From Butyrivibrio sp. CB08 (GTDB taxonomy: Bacteria; Bacillota; Clostridia; Lachnospirales; Lachnospiraceae): DNA of 64,000 nt. The position numbers and the translations under genes were made by a program. Of this stretch, positions 1 to 7,771 are shown piece by piece. The stretch covers positions 620,001 through 684,000 of the forward strand of contig NZ_RAIR01000001.1 in NCBI RefSeq assembly GCF_003625485.1. Direction: 5' to 3'. The notes under the pieces were generated by a model, which saw only the letters and a list, made by a program, of their open reading frames with translations, did no database searches and was not told the origin of the DNA. The stretch's first letter is position 1. Every line of letters begins with the position of its first letter.

Positions 1-2
1 TG

Positions 3-1052
3 GCCAAGTTTGCCAAGGTACTTATGGGATATGTCCTGCCTGTGATCGTGGCCCTTGCATGTGCAATTGTTTATATCTATATCGTAAAGATAATAGTCTT
101 AAGGAGCATGCCATCCAATGAGGCATTTGCCATAATGACAGGAATCTTTGCTTCGGGATTATTTATCTGGACTTTTGCACAGGGCTGTACAGAGGATCCG
201 GTTCATAAGTATCTGTTATATTTCCCGGTTGTCTTTGCGCCATTTATTGTGGTTCAGATCATTTCTCTTTCCATGAGAGTTGCGCAGTACGGCCTTACAA
301 AGAGCAGATACTTAGGAGTCCTTCTCATTGTGTTCGAGCTTATTTACGTGGGCTATTATGTTTTGTGCCTTCTGAAAAAGAAAGGGGTGTCGGGATTTCT
401 TTTCCTGATGCTGATTGCTCCCTTTGTGATCTATTTCCTGGTGCCTGGCATCAATATGTACAGTGCTGTCACGGCTTCCCAGGCAAAGGTTGTCAGTGCT
501 TATCTTAAGGAACATGCGAGCGGAGCAGAGGGGTCAATATCGATCAATTCAGCCAGATCAGCCATGTATCAGATAAAAAACGACGGAAGTCTTGAAGGCA
601 TGAAATATATTGAGCAGCTTAAGGGGAAGTATTCACAAGACATGATCATTTCATTAAATACCGGCAGTAACTTTGATTCCATTAAAGAGGATCAGACATC
701 GATTTCCGTATATAACAGTGACCCGGTAGTAGATGTATCAGCTTATAAATTCTTTAAAGTGGCTGAAGTATCAATTTACAACAAATCAGTAGATCCAGGT
801 AAAGTGCCTGTATATCAGGACTATGACAAGACTAAGAGTCTTGGCTATGTGGATCTCGAGGAGACAATTACAGAACTTAAGAAACTTTCTCAGGACAATG
901 CTGGGTCTGATAAAAAGAGAGAGGTTATTGATAAGGTCATCCCTATGGAGAATGGCGCAGGTCTTTATATCTATGATCTTGACGCTCAGGTACTTGATAA
1001 TGGGGAGCTTGATTCCATCAGTTATAGTGCATATTACCTTTACAACAACTAA
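3..1052 (+). CDS. DUF4153-type multi-pass membrane protein, C-terminal part (5' end outside window)
   Basis: The reading frame is open to the left edge of the window, so the ATG at 24 is probably internal and the gene is truncated here. The visible part has about five hydrophobic segments (starting near positions 24, 120, 210, 300 and 390), followed by about 200 mostly soluble residues with no recognised motif. The helix layout and the Phe-Ala-Lys-Val-Leu lead-in to the first visible helix resemble the second half of DUF4153 proteins of Firmicutes, whose role is unknown. The soluble tail is probably outside the cytoplasmic membrane, but topology is not certain. Family assignment is from memory of sequence style and is moderate. 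Confidence 0.6.
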   Translation, partial: AKFAKVLMGYVLPVIVALACAIVYIYIVKIIVLRSMPSNEAFAIMTGIFASGLFIWTFAQGCTEDPVHKYLLYFPVVFAPFIVVQIISLSMRVAQYGLTKSRYLGVLLIVFELIYVGYYVLCLLKKKGVSGFLFLMLIAPFVIYFLVPGINMYSAVTASQAKVVSAYLKEHASGAEGSISINSARSAMYQIKNDGSLEGMKYIEQLKGKYSQDMIISLNTGSNFDSIKEDQTSISVYNSDPVVDVSAYKFFKVAEVSIYNKSVDPGKVPVYQDYDKTKSLGYVDLEETITELKKLSQDNAGSDKKREVIDKVIPMENGAGLYIYDLDAQVLDNGELDSISYSAYYLYNN

Positions 1053-1074
1053 TTATTAAGGTTTTGTTAAATGC

Positions 1075-1104
1075 TTGTCATTTAACCTGACTATGAGATA
1101 TACT
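1075..1104 (+). promoter_or_regulatory. Probable sigma-A promoter for gpmI
   Basis: TTGTCA at 1075-1080 and TATACT at 1099-1104 are separated by 18 bases, about 60 bases ahead of the gpmI start. An inverted repeat, GTTAAATG (1066-1073) and CATTTAAC (1079-1086), overlaps the -35 box. It could be an operator or the leftover stem of a terminator for the upstream gene; no T-tract follows it. Confidence 0.6.
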
Positions 1105-1164
1105 ATGCAAGGAAATTGTAATAATGTTTTTTGAGCTTATAGCTTGGAATGGAGGATATAAATA

Positions 1165-2712
1165 ATGAGAGGTTCAAAACCTACAGTTCTTTTAATACTT
1201 GACGGATATGGAATCAATGAGAATCCAGAGGCTAATGCAATTGCAATGGCTAACACACCAGTTATGGATGCTCTTGAGAGAGATTATCCTTTCGTAAAGG
1301 GTTATGCTTCAGGTCTTGCAGTAGGACTTCCAGATGGACAGATGGGTAACTCAGAGGTTGGCCATATGAACATGGGAGCTGGCCGTATCGTATACCAGGA
1401 GCTTACAAGAATCACCAAGTCAATTGAGGACGGAGATTTCTTTACTAATGAAGGCCTTATGGCAGCTATCAATAACTGCAAGGAAAAAGACTCTGCACTT
1501 CATATGTATGGTCTTGTTTCTGACGGAGGCGTTCACAGCCACATCACACACATCTATGGACTTTTAGAGCTTGCTAAAAAGAACGGCCTTAAGAAGGTAT
1601 ATGTTCACTGCTTCCTCGATGGAAGAGACACACCACCTGAGAGTGGTATCGACTTCGTCCAGCAGCTTGAGGACAAGATGAAGGAACTTGGCATCGGTGA
1701 AGTTGCTTCAATTTCTGGCCGTTACTACGCTATGGACAGAGATAACAACTATGACAGAGTAGAGATCGCATACAATGCTCTTACTAAGGGCGAGGGCAAC
1801 AAGGCTAATTCTGCTCACGAGTGCATGGTTAACACATACAAGGATGGCAAGACAGACGAGTTCGTTGTTCCTACAGTTATCATGAAGAATGGTGCTCCTG
1901 TAGCAACAATCAAGGACGGCGATTCAATTATCTTCTACAACTTCCGTCCTGACAGAGCAAGAGAGATCACACATTGCTTCTGCGATGATGATTTTGATAA
2001 GTTTAACAGAGGTAAGCGCCTCGATGTAACATACGTATGCTTCACAGATTACGATCCACTTATCCCTAACAAGGAGGTTGCATTTAAGAAGGTTCTTCTT
2101 AACAACACCTTTGGTGAGTGGCTTGCAAACAAGGGACTCAAGCAGGCTCGTATCGCTGAGACTGAGAAATATGCACACGTAACATTCTTCTTCAACGGCG
2201 GTGTTGAGCAGCCTAACGAGGGAGAGGACAGAGTTCTAGTAAACAGCCCTAAGGATGTTCCTACCTATGACCTTAAGCCTCAGATGAGCGCTCCAGAGGT
2301 TTGCGAGAAGATTCTTGATGCTATCAACTCTCAGAAGTATGACGTTGTTGTAGCTAACTTCGCTAACCCAGACATGGTTGGACACACAGGTGTTATCCCT
2401 GCAGCTGTTAAGGCTATCGAGGTTGTTGATGAGTGTGTTGGTAAGATCGTTGAGGCTGTTAAGGCCGTTAACGGAACACTGTTCATCTGTGCTGACCACG
2501 GTAATGCTGATATGATGATCGACTATGAGACAGGAGAGCCTTGGACAGCTCATACAACAAACCCTGTTCCATTTATACTTGTTAACTATGACCCTGCATA
2601 CACACTTCGTGAGGGCGGATGCCTTGCAGACATCATTCCTACACTTATCGAGTGCATGGGAGAGCAGCAGCCAGCTGAGATGACAGGAAAGAGTCTTCTT
2701 ATTAAGAAATAA
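1165..2712 (+). CDS. gpmI: 2,3-bisphosphoglycerate-independent phosphoglycerate mutase
   Basis: This cytoplasmic glycolytic enzyme interconverts 3- and 2-phosphoglycerate using two Mn ions and a phosphoserine intermediate. At 515 residues it is the usual family length. The N-terminus carries the metal-binding LDGYG motif (Asp13), and the phosphorylated serine is Ser63 in GNSEVGHMNMGAGR. The C-terminal metal site is seen in ADHGNAD and the following HTTNPVP. The ATG at 1165 follows GGAGG with good spacing. The codon use is strongly biased, as expected for a highly expressed gene. It has its own promoter and is followed at once by a promoter for secG. Confidence 0.97.
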   Translation: MRGSKPTVLLILDGYGINENPEANAIAMANTPVMDALERDYPFVKGYASGLAVGLPDGQMGNSEVGHMNMGAGRIVYQELTRITKSIEDGDFFTNEGLMAAINNCKEKDSALHMYGLVSDGGVHSHITHIYGLLELAKKNGLKKVYVHCFLDGRDTPPESGIDFVQQLEDKMKELGIGEVASISGRYYAMDRDNNYDRVEIAYNALTKGEGNKANSAHECMVNTYKDGKTDEFVVPTVIMKNGAPVATIKDGDSIIFYNFRPDRAREITHCFCDDDFDKFNRGKRLDVTYVCFTDYDPLIPNKEVAFKKVLLNNTFGEWLANKGLKQARIAETEKYAHVTFFFNGGVEQPNEGEDRVLVNSPKDVPTYDLKPQMSAPEVCEKILDAINSQKYDVVVANFANPDMVGHTGVIPAAVKAIEVVDECVGKIVEAVKAVNGTLFICADHGNADMMIDYETGEPWTAHTTNPVPFILVNYDPAYTLREGGCLADIIPTLIECMGEQQPAEMTGKSLLIKK

Positions 2713-2742
2713 TTGACTAATTAGCCCTGAATGTGCTATAGT
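2713..2742 (+). promoter_or_regulatory. Probable sigma-A promoter for secG
   Basis: TTGACT (2713-2718) begins at the base after the gpmI stop codon. TATAGT (2737-2742) follows after an 18-base spacer. The secG start at 2791 is about 40 bases downstream of the expected transcription start. Confidence 0.55.
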
Positions 2743-2790
2743 AAATTTTGCGTGTTTTAGAATTCATTGAACTTTTTTGGAGGTTTTTTC

Positions 2791-3033
2791 GTGAGCGTTT
2801 TAGATTACGTATTTGGAGTAGTATTTATTATAGTTTGCATCGCACTGTGCACACTTGTACTTGCACAGGAAGGCAAGAACCAGGGACTTGGTGCTATTCA
2901 GGGAACAGTTGAGAACACATACTGGGGCAAGAACAAGGGCCGTTCAAGAGAAGGCGTCCTTAAGAAGGTGACAGTTGTTCTGTCAGTTCTTTTCATTGTT
3001 TTTGGTATCGTTCTTAATATGGGTATTTTCTAA
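2791..3033 (+). CDS. secG: Preprotein translocase subunit SecG
   Basis: SecG is the small accessory subunit of the SecYEG channel in the cytoplasmic membrane. The 80-residue protein has two hydrophobic helices (about residues 5-25 and 58-79) around a polar loop rich in Gly, Lys and Arg, with the typical EGKNQGLGAI and TYWGKNKG motifs. I chose the GTG at 2791 because TTTTGGAGG ends 7 bases upstream; an upstream TTG at 2767 would bury that ribosome site inside the gene. The secG-rnr-smpB order is common in Firmicutes. Confidence 0.93.
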   Translation: MSVLDYVFGVVFIIVCIALCTLVLAQEGKNQGLGAIQGTVENTYWGKNKGRSREGVLKKVTVVLSVLFIVFGIVLNMGIF

Positions 3034-3063
3034 TTAAGTATTCCAATTACATTAACTTTTCTG

Positions 3064-3100
3064 GGCACTCTACTACAAGGTTAGGGTGCCTTTATTTTTT
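3064..3100 (+). terminator. Rho-independent terminator after secG
   Basis: A 9-bp stem, GGCACTCTA (3064-3072) with TAGGGTGCC (3082-3090), contains one G-U pair and is followed by a T-rich run (3091-3100). It separates secG from rnr, so rnr should have its own promoter. Confidence 0.85.
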
Positions 3101-3102
3101 TA

Positions 3103-3111
3103 TGGTATGAT
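3103..3111 (+). promoter_or_regulatory. Extended -10 promoter just before rnr
   Basis: TGGTATGAT (3103-3111) fits an extended -10 element (TG-n-TATNNT). The expected start of transcription is about 3118, which is the A of the rnr start codon. No Shine-Dalgarno sequence lies between this element and the ATG. Confidence 0.45.
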
Positions 3112-3117
3112 AATAAT

Positions 3118-5382
3118 ATGAGTAAAAATAAGAGCCTGAAGCGCATGGATGAACAGCTTTTTGGCAAAGACAAGAGAAAAAACTACATAACCGGGCAGTT
3201 TGTCAGCAACGCCAGAGGCTTTGGCTTTGTGGAGGTTGAAGGCTGGGATGAGGATATCTTTATCCCGGAGGAGTATGTTCACGGAGCTTTTCACACTGAT
3301 ACTGTAGAGGTTGAACTTCTTCCAGACAGCACTGGCAAGCGCCAGGAGGGCAGGATCAGAAATATCCTGGTAAGGGGTATTGAAGAGATTGTTGGAACCT
3401 ACCAGGGTGAGCAGAACTTTGGTTTTGTGATCCCGGATAACAACAAGATCCAGAACGATATCTTTATTCCTATTGAGTTTCACGGCGCTGCGGTCACTGG
3501 AGATAAGGTTGTTGTTAAGATAACTGATTATGGCGATCCCATAAAACGCCGTAAGCCTGAGGGCAAGGTCAAGGAAGTAATTGGCAACATCAATGATCCT
3601 GGAGTAGATATATTATCCATAGTAATGGGCTTTGGTATCCCCTATGAATTTCCTGAGAAGGTAATAAACCAGGCCAACAGATGCCCTGATATAGTAAGTG
3701 AAGCTGATATGTATGGCAGACAGGACCTTAGGGATGTCACAATGGTCACCATTGACGGAGAGGATGCCAAGGACCTTGACGATGCAGTCAGTCTCCACAT
3801 AGATGAAGAAGGCAATTACCATCTGGGTGTACACATCGCAGATGTTACCAACTATGTACAGGAGAGCTCTGCCCTTGACAGAGAGGCACTAAAGAGGGGC
3901 ACCAGTGTATATCTGGTAGACAGGGTTATTCCCATGCTTCCTCACAGACTCTCAAACGGAATCTGTTCACTTAATCACGGAGAGGACAGACTTGCTCTTA
4001 GCTGTCTTATGACTTTTGATAAAAACGGAGGTCTTCTTGACCATGACATATGCGAATCCGTGATAAATGTCAACGAGCGTATGTCCTATACAGATGTTGC
4101 CAAAATCTTAGAGGACAAGGATGAGGAGACCATTGAGCGCTACAAGGACCTCGTTCCTATGTTTGAACAGATGGCTGAGCTTTCTCATATCCTTAGAGCA
4201 AAGAGAGAAAAGAAGGGCGCTATAGATTTTGATTTCCCTGAGTCCAAGATCATTCTGGACAAGGAAGGAAATCCTGTAGATATAGTTCCTCACGAGAGAA
4301 ATACAGCTACGAAGCTTATCGAGGACTTTATGCTGGCAGCCAATCAGACAGTGGCTGAGCATTTTTACTTCATGCAAAGTCCTTTCGTATACAGAATTCA
4401 CGAGCAGCCAGATCCGGAGAAGATTGCTTCTCTTTCATCATTTGTAAGTAACTTCGGGCACCATATCAAAACCCGTAAGGATGAGGGTGTAAGGCCAAAA
4501 GAGCTTCAGAAGCTCCTTAAGACTATTGAAGGCACCAAGGAAGAACCTGTGATCAGCAGGATGGCTCTTCGCAGCATGATGCAGGCCAAGTACAGCACAG
4601 AGTGCACAGGTCACTTTGGACTTGCCTTTGATTACTATTGTCACTTCACATCTCCTATCAGAAGATATCCTGATCTTCAGATCCACAGGATCATCAAGGA
4701 TTATCTAAGGGGCAGGATGACAGAGGCCAAAGCATCTCATTACAGTGAGATCCTGGACGAGGTAGCCAAGCACTCATCTGAAACCGAGAGGCGTGCAGAA
4801 GAGGCTGAGAGAGAAACAGACAAACTTAAGAAAGCCCAGTTTATGGAAAACCATGTGGGAGAGCGCTTTGAAGGTATAGTATCCGGTGTTACCCAGTTCG
4901 GATTCTTTGTAGAACTTGAAAACAGCTGCGAGGGAATGGTAAGAGCAGCTTCCATGGAAGATGACTTCTATGTATTTGATGAAACATCTCTTAAGCTTGT
5001 TGGAGAGAGATATCACAAGGAGTTCACCATCGGACAGAAGGTCATGATCAGGGTCGTTGGAGCTGACAGACTCACCAAGACTATAGATTTTAAGCTTGCA
5101 AGTGATAATCCTGAAGATGACGCAGATGACTATGTGGAGTATTCTGAGGCAAGAAGAGTTGTAGAAAAGAGAGCAAGTAAGGTACGAAAGCTCTCAGCAG
5201 CTTCTTTGGATGATGGTCCTGTCAGAAGGACAAAAGGCTCTGCCGGGTCTAAGCCTTCTTCCAGAAAAAAGGAAGAAAAGAAGAAATCTACCAGGAAGGT
5301 GTACAAGGTACACAAATATAAAAAATCAGCCACCAGTAAGGCAGCAAGAAGTGCCCAGGGAAAGGGCAGGAAAAAGAGATAA
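3118..5382 (+). CDS. rnr: Ribonuclease R (3'-5' exoribonuclease)
   Basis: RNase R degrades structured RNA from the 3' end and works with SmpB/tmRNA in clearing non-stop mRNA. The 754-residue protein shows N-terminal cold-shock/OB domains (about residues 20-160), an RNB catalytic domain (about 200-560), an S1 domain (about 581-665) and a Lys/Arg/Ser-rich tail. The four catalytic aspartates are Asp213, Asp219, Asp221 and Asp222 in IDGEDAKDLDDAV, the same spacing as in E. coli RNase II. Only six bases separate it from smpB. The start has no visible ribosome site; the next in-frame ATG (3145) has none either. Confidence 0.95.
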   Translation: MSKNKSLKRMDEQLFGKDKRKNYITGQFVSNARGFGFVEVEGWDEDIFIPEEYVHGAFHTDTVEVELLPDSTGKRQEGRIRNILVRGIEEIVGTYQGEQNFGFVIPDNNKIQNDIFIPIEFHGAAVTGDKVVVKITDYGDPIKRRKPEGKVKEVIGNINDPGVDILSIVMGFGIPYEFPEKVINQANRCPDIVSEADMYGRQDLRDVTMVTIDGEDAKDLDDAVSLHIDEEGNYHLGVHIADVTNYVQESSALDREALKRGTSVYLVDRVIPMLPHRLSNGICSLNHGEDRLALSCLMTFDKNGGLLDHDICESVINVNERMSYTDVAKILEDKDEETIERYKDLVPMFEQMAELSHILRAKREKKGAIDFDFPESKIILDKEGNPVDIVPHERNTATKLIEDFMLAANQTVAEHFYFMQSPFVYRIHEQPDPEKIASLSSFVSNFGHHIKTRKDEGVRPKELQKLLKTIEGTKEEPVISRMALRSMMQAKYSTECTGHFGLAFDYYCHFTSPIRRYPDLQIHRIIKDYLRGRMTEAKASHYSEILDEVAKHSSETERRAEEAERETDKLKKAQFMENHVGERFEGIVSGVTQFGFFVELENSCEGMVRAASMEDDFYVFDETSLKLVGERYHKEFTIGQKVMIRVVGADRLTKTIDFKLASDNPEDDADDYVEYSEARRVVEKRASKVRKLSAASLDDGPVRRTKGSAGSKPSSRKKEEKKKSTRKVYKVHKYKKSATSKAARSAQGKGRKKR

Positions 5383-5388
5383 CGAATA

Positions 5389-5859
5389 ATGGCACAAGAA
5401 GCACAGGCAAGAAAGTTAATAGCAAATAACAAAAAAGCATATCACGACTATTTCATTGAAGAAAAGTACGAGGCTGGAATAGAGCTTTTTGGAACAGAAG
5501 TTAAGTCAATGCGCCAGGGAAAATGCAGTATCAAGGAGTCCTGGATCAGCATAGACAAGGGTGAAGCCTTCATCATGGGCATGAACATCAGCCCCTATGA
5601 AAAGGGCAACATATTTAACAAGGATCCATTAAGAGTAAAGAAGCTTCTTCTTCACAAGGCGGAGATCAGAAAGCTTGAGCAGCAGAAAATGGTTCAGGGC
5701 TATACACTGGTACCACTTGAGGTGTACTTTAGAAATGGAAAGGTCAAGATTGAGATTGGCCTTGCCAAAGGTAAAAAGCTCTATGACAAGAGAGCAGATA
5801 TGGCCAAGAAGGACCAGCAAAGAGAAGCAGAAAAAGAGTTTAAGCAGAGATTTAAATAG
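5389..5859 (+). CDS. smpB: SsrA-binding protein SmpB
   Basis: SmpB binds the tRNA-like end of tmRNA and brings it to ribosomes stalled on broken mRNA. The 156-residue length is typical. Hallmarks are [20 protein letters not shown] near the start, [11 protein letters not shown], the LLLHKAEI segment, and the basic C-terminal tail ending in a KQRFK-like helix that reads the empty mRNA channel. It lies six bases after rnr, so the two are probably co-transcribed. Its RNA partner ssrA is 1.5 kb downstream. Confidence 0.96.
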   Translation: MAQEAQARKLIANNKKAYHDYFIEEKYEAGIELFGTEVKSMRQGKCSIKESWISIDKGEAFIMGMNISPYEKGNIFNKDPLRVKKLLLHKAEIRKLEQQKMVQGYTLVPLEVYFRNGKVKIEIGLAKGKKLYDKRADMAKKDQQREAEKEFKQRFK

Positions 5860-5891
5860 AAATTGAGCTTTTGGAGGATATTACTGTAATA

Positions 5892-6479
5892 ATGCCTAAA
5901 GATCAGGATTTATGGTTAAATCAGCTTAAAGGAGTAGTGGTTTCAGATGGCATCCGGTACACGGGTTCCGAGGAGGCTTACCTTAAGTTTCTAAGGACCT
6001 TCACCTGTACTCTGGATGACAAGGCAAAAGAGATAGAAGACTCCTACAATAATAAGGATATGGATTTCTGCACTATGAAGGTTCATGCCCTTAAGAGTTC
6101 AGCAAGGATAATCGGAGCAAGGAAACTGTCTGAGCTTGCTGAAAGAATGGAAGAAGCTGGCTGCAAGGGGGATACAAAGACCTTTGACGCCCATATTAAT
6201 GAGCTTCTTGATCTCTATCGAAGCTATAAAGATAAGCTGTCTCGTTTGCCGAAGGAGATGGAGATCATCAAGAAAGAGCCTATATCTGATGATGCGCTCT
6301 CTGATGCCTATGAAGCCATCAAGGCTTTTGCAGCACAGATGGATGTAGATGCCCTCAGAATGATAATAGATGAACTTGGAACCTACATATTATCTAAAAA
6401 AGACGAAGAACTAATTGAAACTATTAACAGAAAACTGATACAATTTGATTGGGATGGCGTAGAAAAGCTGTTACAATAG
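5892..6479 (+). CDS. HPt (histidine phosphotransfer) domain protein
   Basis: This is probably a phosphorelay intermediate that carries a phosphoryl group on His65, seen in the HPt motif VHALKSSARIIGA. The HPt four-helix bundle occupies about residues 25-120; the C-terminal 70 residues are helical and of unknown role. I place the start at the ATG at 5892. A TTG at 5871 is in frame, but it overlaps the only ribosome site (GGAGG, 5873-5877). That site is 14 bases from the ATG, which is rather long. It follows smpB by 32 bases and precedes a response regulator by 39 bases. No histidine kinase is present in the window. Confidence 0.82.
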   Translation: MPKDQDLWLNQLKGVVVSDGIRYTGSEEAYLKFLRTFTCTLDDKAKEIEDSYNNKDMDFCTMKVHALKSSARIIGARKLSELAERMEEAGCKGDTKTFDAHINELLDLYRSYKDKLSRLPKEMEIIKKEPISDDALSDAYEAIKAFAAQMDVDALRMIIDELGTYILSKKDEELIETINRKLIQFDWDGVEKLLQ

Positions 6480-6518
6480 AAGTAGTAATCTAAGTCACCT
6501 TCTGGAGGACGTAAGTGT

Positions 6519-7286
6519 ATGACTTCAAATTCAGTAATGGTAATTGGTCAAAAGGAATCGTTTTTTATCAAAGTTCTTGTGAAAAAGATACTTGATGGCA
6601 GAATGCATGCTTTTTATGTTCAAAACACGGTAAATGCCATCAACAAGAATATTGATAGTGCTGATATTGCTGTATATTATATGGACTCCGGAGAGGTCAT
6701 AGATATCAGTATATTAAGATTCTTGTCAGATACACTTCATGACAAGCAAAAGAAACTCATCCTTATTGGGGATCCTGCAGATACCAAGCTTGTATGCGAG
6801 ACTCTTCCAGGGGATGTTATCTACGAGATACTTCCAAGACCACTTGATAATGAACAGTTCATGTCTATCGCCAAGGAATTCTTTAAGAGAAGCTCCATGG
6901 ATGAATTTAAGAAGAGCATCCTTGTGTGTGACGATGATCCTAATTATCTTGGACTTGTAAGAGAGTGGCTTAAGGATACATATAAAGTTTCTGTTGTTAC
7001 GTCAGGACTTCAGGCAATTAAATGGCTTGGCAAAAACAAGGCTGATCTTATTCTTCTTGATCACGAGATGCCAGTTACAACAGGTCCTCAGGTTCTTGAA
7101 ATGCTAAGGGCTGATGATGAGACCAAGTCAATTCCTGTAATGTTCCTTACAGGTAAGAGTGATAAGGAGAGCGTTCTTGCGGTTGTTGCACTTAAACCGG
7201 AAGGATATTTCCTTAAGAATATTGAGAAAGACGAGCTCCTTGAAAAGCTCAATGAGTTCTTTACTTTAAGAACTGCAAGACACTAA
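6519..7286 (+). CDS. Response regulator with a degenerate and an intact receiver domain
   Basis: The 255-residue protein has no DNA-binding or enzymatic output domain. The C-terminal half (about 132-252) is a complete receiver: acidic triad Asp138-140, phospho-acceptor Asp181 in LLDHEMP, the Thr of FLTGK, and Lys233. The N-terminal half (about 5-125) has the same alpha/beta rhythm, ending in ILPRPLDNEQF where a receiver has its Lys-Pro loop. It lacks the acidic pair after strand 1 and has Arg for Lys, so it looks like a pseudo-receiver. The start ATG follows CTGGAGG. Pairing with the upstream HPt protein suggests a multi-step relay; the output partner is unknown. Confidence 0.85.
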   Translation: MTSNSVMVIGQKESFFIKVLVKKILDGRMHAFYVQNTVNAINKNIDSADIAVYYMDSGEVIDISILRFLSDTLHDKQKKLILIGDPADTKLVCETLPGDVIYEILPRPLDNEQFMSIAKEFFKRSSMDEFKKSILVCDDDPNYLGLVREWLKDTYKVSVVTSGLQAIKWLGKNKADLILLDHEMPVTTGPQVLEMLRADDETKSIPVMFLTGKSDKESVLAVVALKPEGYFLKNIEKDELLEKLNEFFTLRTARH

Positions 7287-7298
7287 ACCAGAAGGTTA

Positions 7299-7327
7299 TT
7301 GATTTCTATTTCAATTACCGATATACT
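7299..7327 (+). promoter_or_regulatory. Sigma-A promoter for ssrA
   Basis: TTGATT (7299-7304) and TATACT (7322-7327) are separated by 17 bases. Transcription should start near 7334, giving a short leader that would be removed to form the mature tmRNA 5' end at about 7347. Confidence 0.75.
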
Positions 7328-7346
7328 GAGTAAGCAAATTAAATAA

Positions 7347-7698
7347 GGGTTAGTAAAGGTTTCGACAGGGATTTTGAAGCTGGAGAAGCTATCCGCAGGA
7401 CGGTGCGTTAAACCTCAAATTAAACATAAACGCTAACAACGAATTAGCATTTGCTGCCTAATGGCGGCTCGTGGACCTGAGTACACCTACATATTCAGCA
7501 ATCCGCGTCAAAACTTGTAGGAAACGACATGGCAAGTGCCTCGAGGCTATGGTCGTATAAGGGGCTACAGATCATCTTTGGTTGTCAATTACTGAGGGCG
7601 TGATGGAACAGGAATGCAGAATTCCAGAATAATTGACTATGATAGTAGAAGGACAGGGGATGAATTTTTGGACAGGGGTTCGACTCCCCTCTAATCCA
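7347..7698 (+). ncRNA. ssrA: Transfer-messenger RNA (tmRNA)
   Basis: tmRNA rescues stalled ribosomes and tags the nascent chain for proteolysis. The 5' end GGGTTAG (7347-7353) pairs with CTAATCC (7691-7697) to make the seven-pair acceptor stem with one G-U. The 5' D-loop-like region has the signature GGTTTCGACAGGG. The T-arm, with GGTTCGACTCCCC, lies just before the 3' acceptor strand. The tag frame is GCT at 7432 to the TAA at 7459-7461 and reads ANNELAFAA. After the discriminator A the genome has CTA rather than CCA, so CCA must be added enzymatically. Length is about 352 nt, normal for a one-piece tmRNA. Confidence 0.95.
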
Positions 7699-7715
7699 CT
7701 ATAAGACTATGGACG

Positions 7716-7759
7716 ACGAACATACTATCCACGAGGGTGTATTGTGGGTATATGTTCGT
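7716..7759 (+). promoter_or_regulatory. Long hairpin between ssrA and the HD-GYP gene
   Basis: ACGAACATA (7716-7724) pairs with TATGTTCGT (7751-7759), and TATCCAC (7726-7732) pairs with GTGGGTA (7744-7750), with one bulged C and one G-U pair. The loop holds GAGGGTG. No clear T-tract follows, so it is not a textbook terminator. It ends 12 bases before the ATG at 7772, which lacks a Shine-Dalgarno sequence. Confidence 0.6.
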
Positions 7760-7771
7760 TAAATATTGTAT

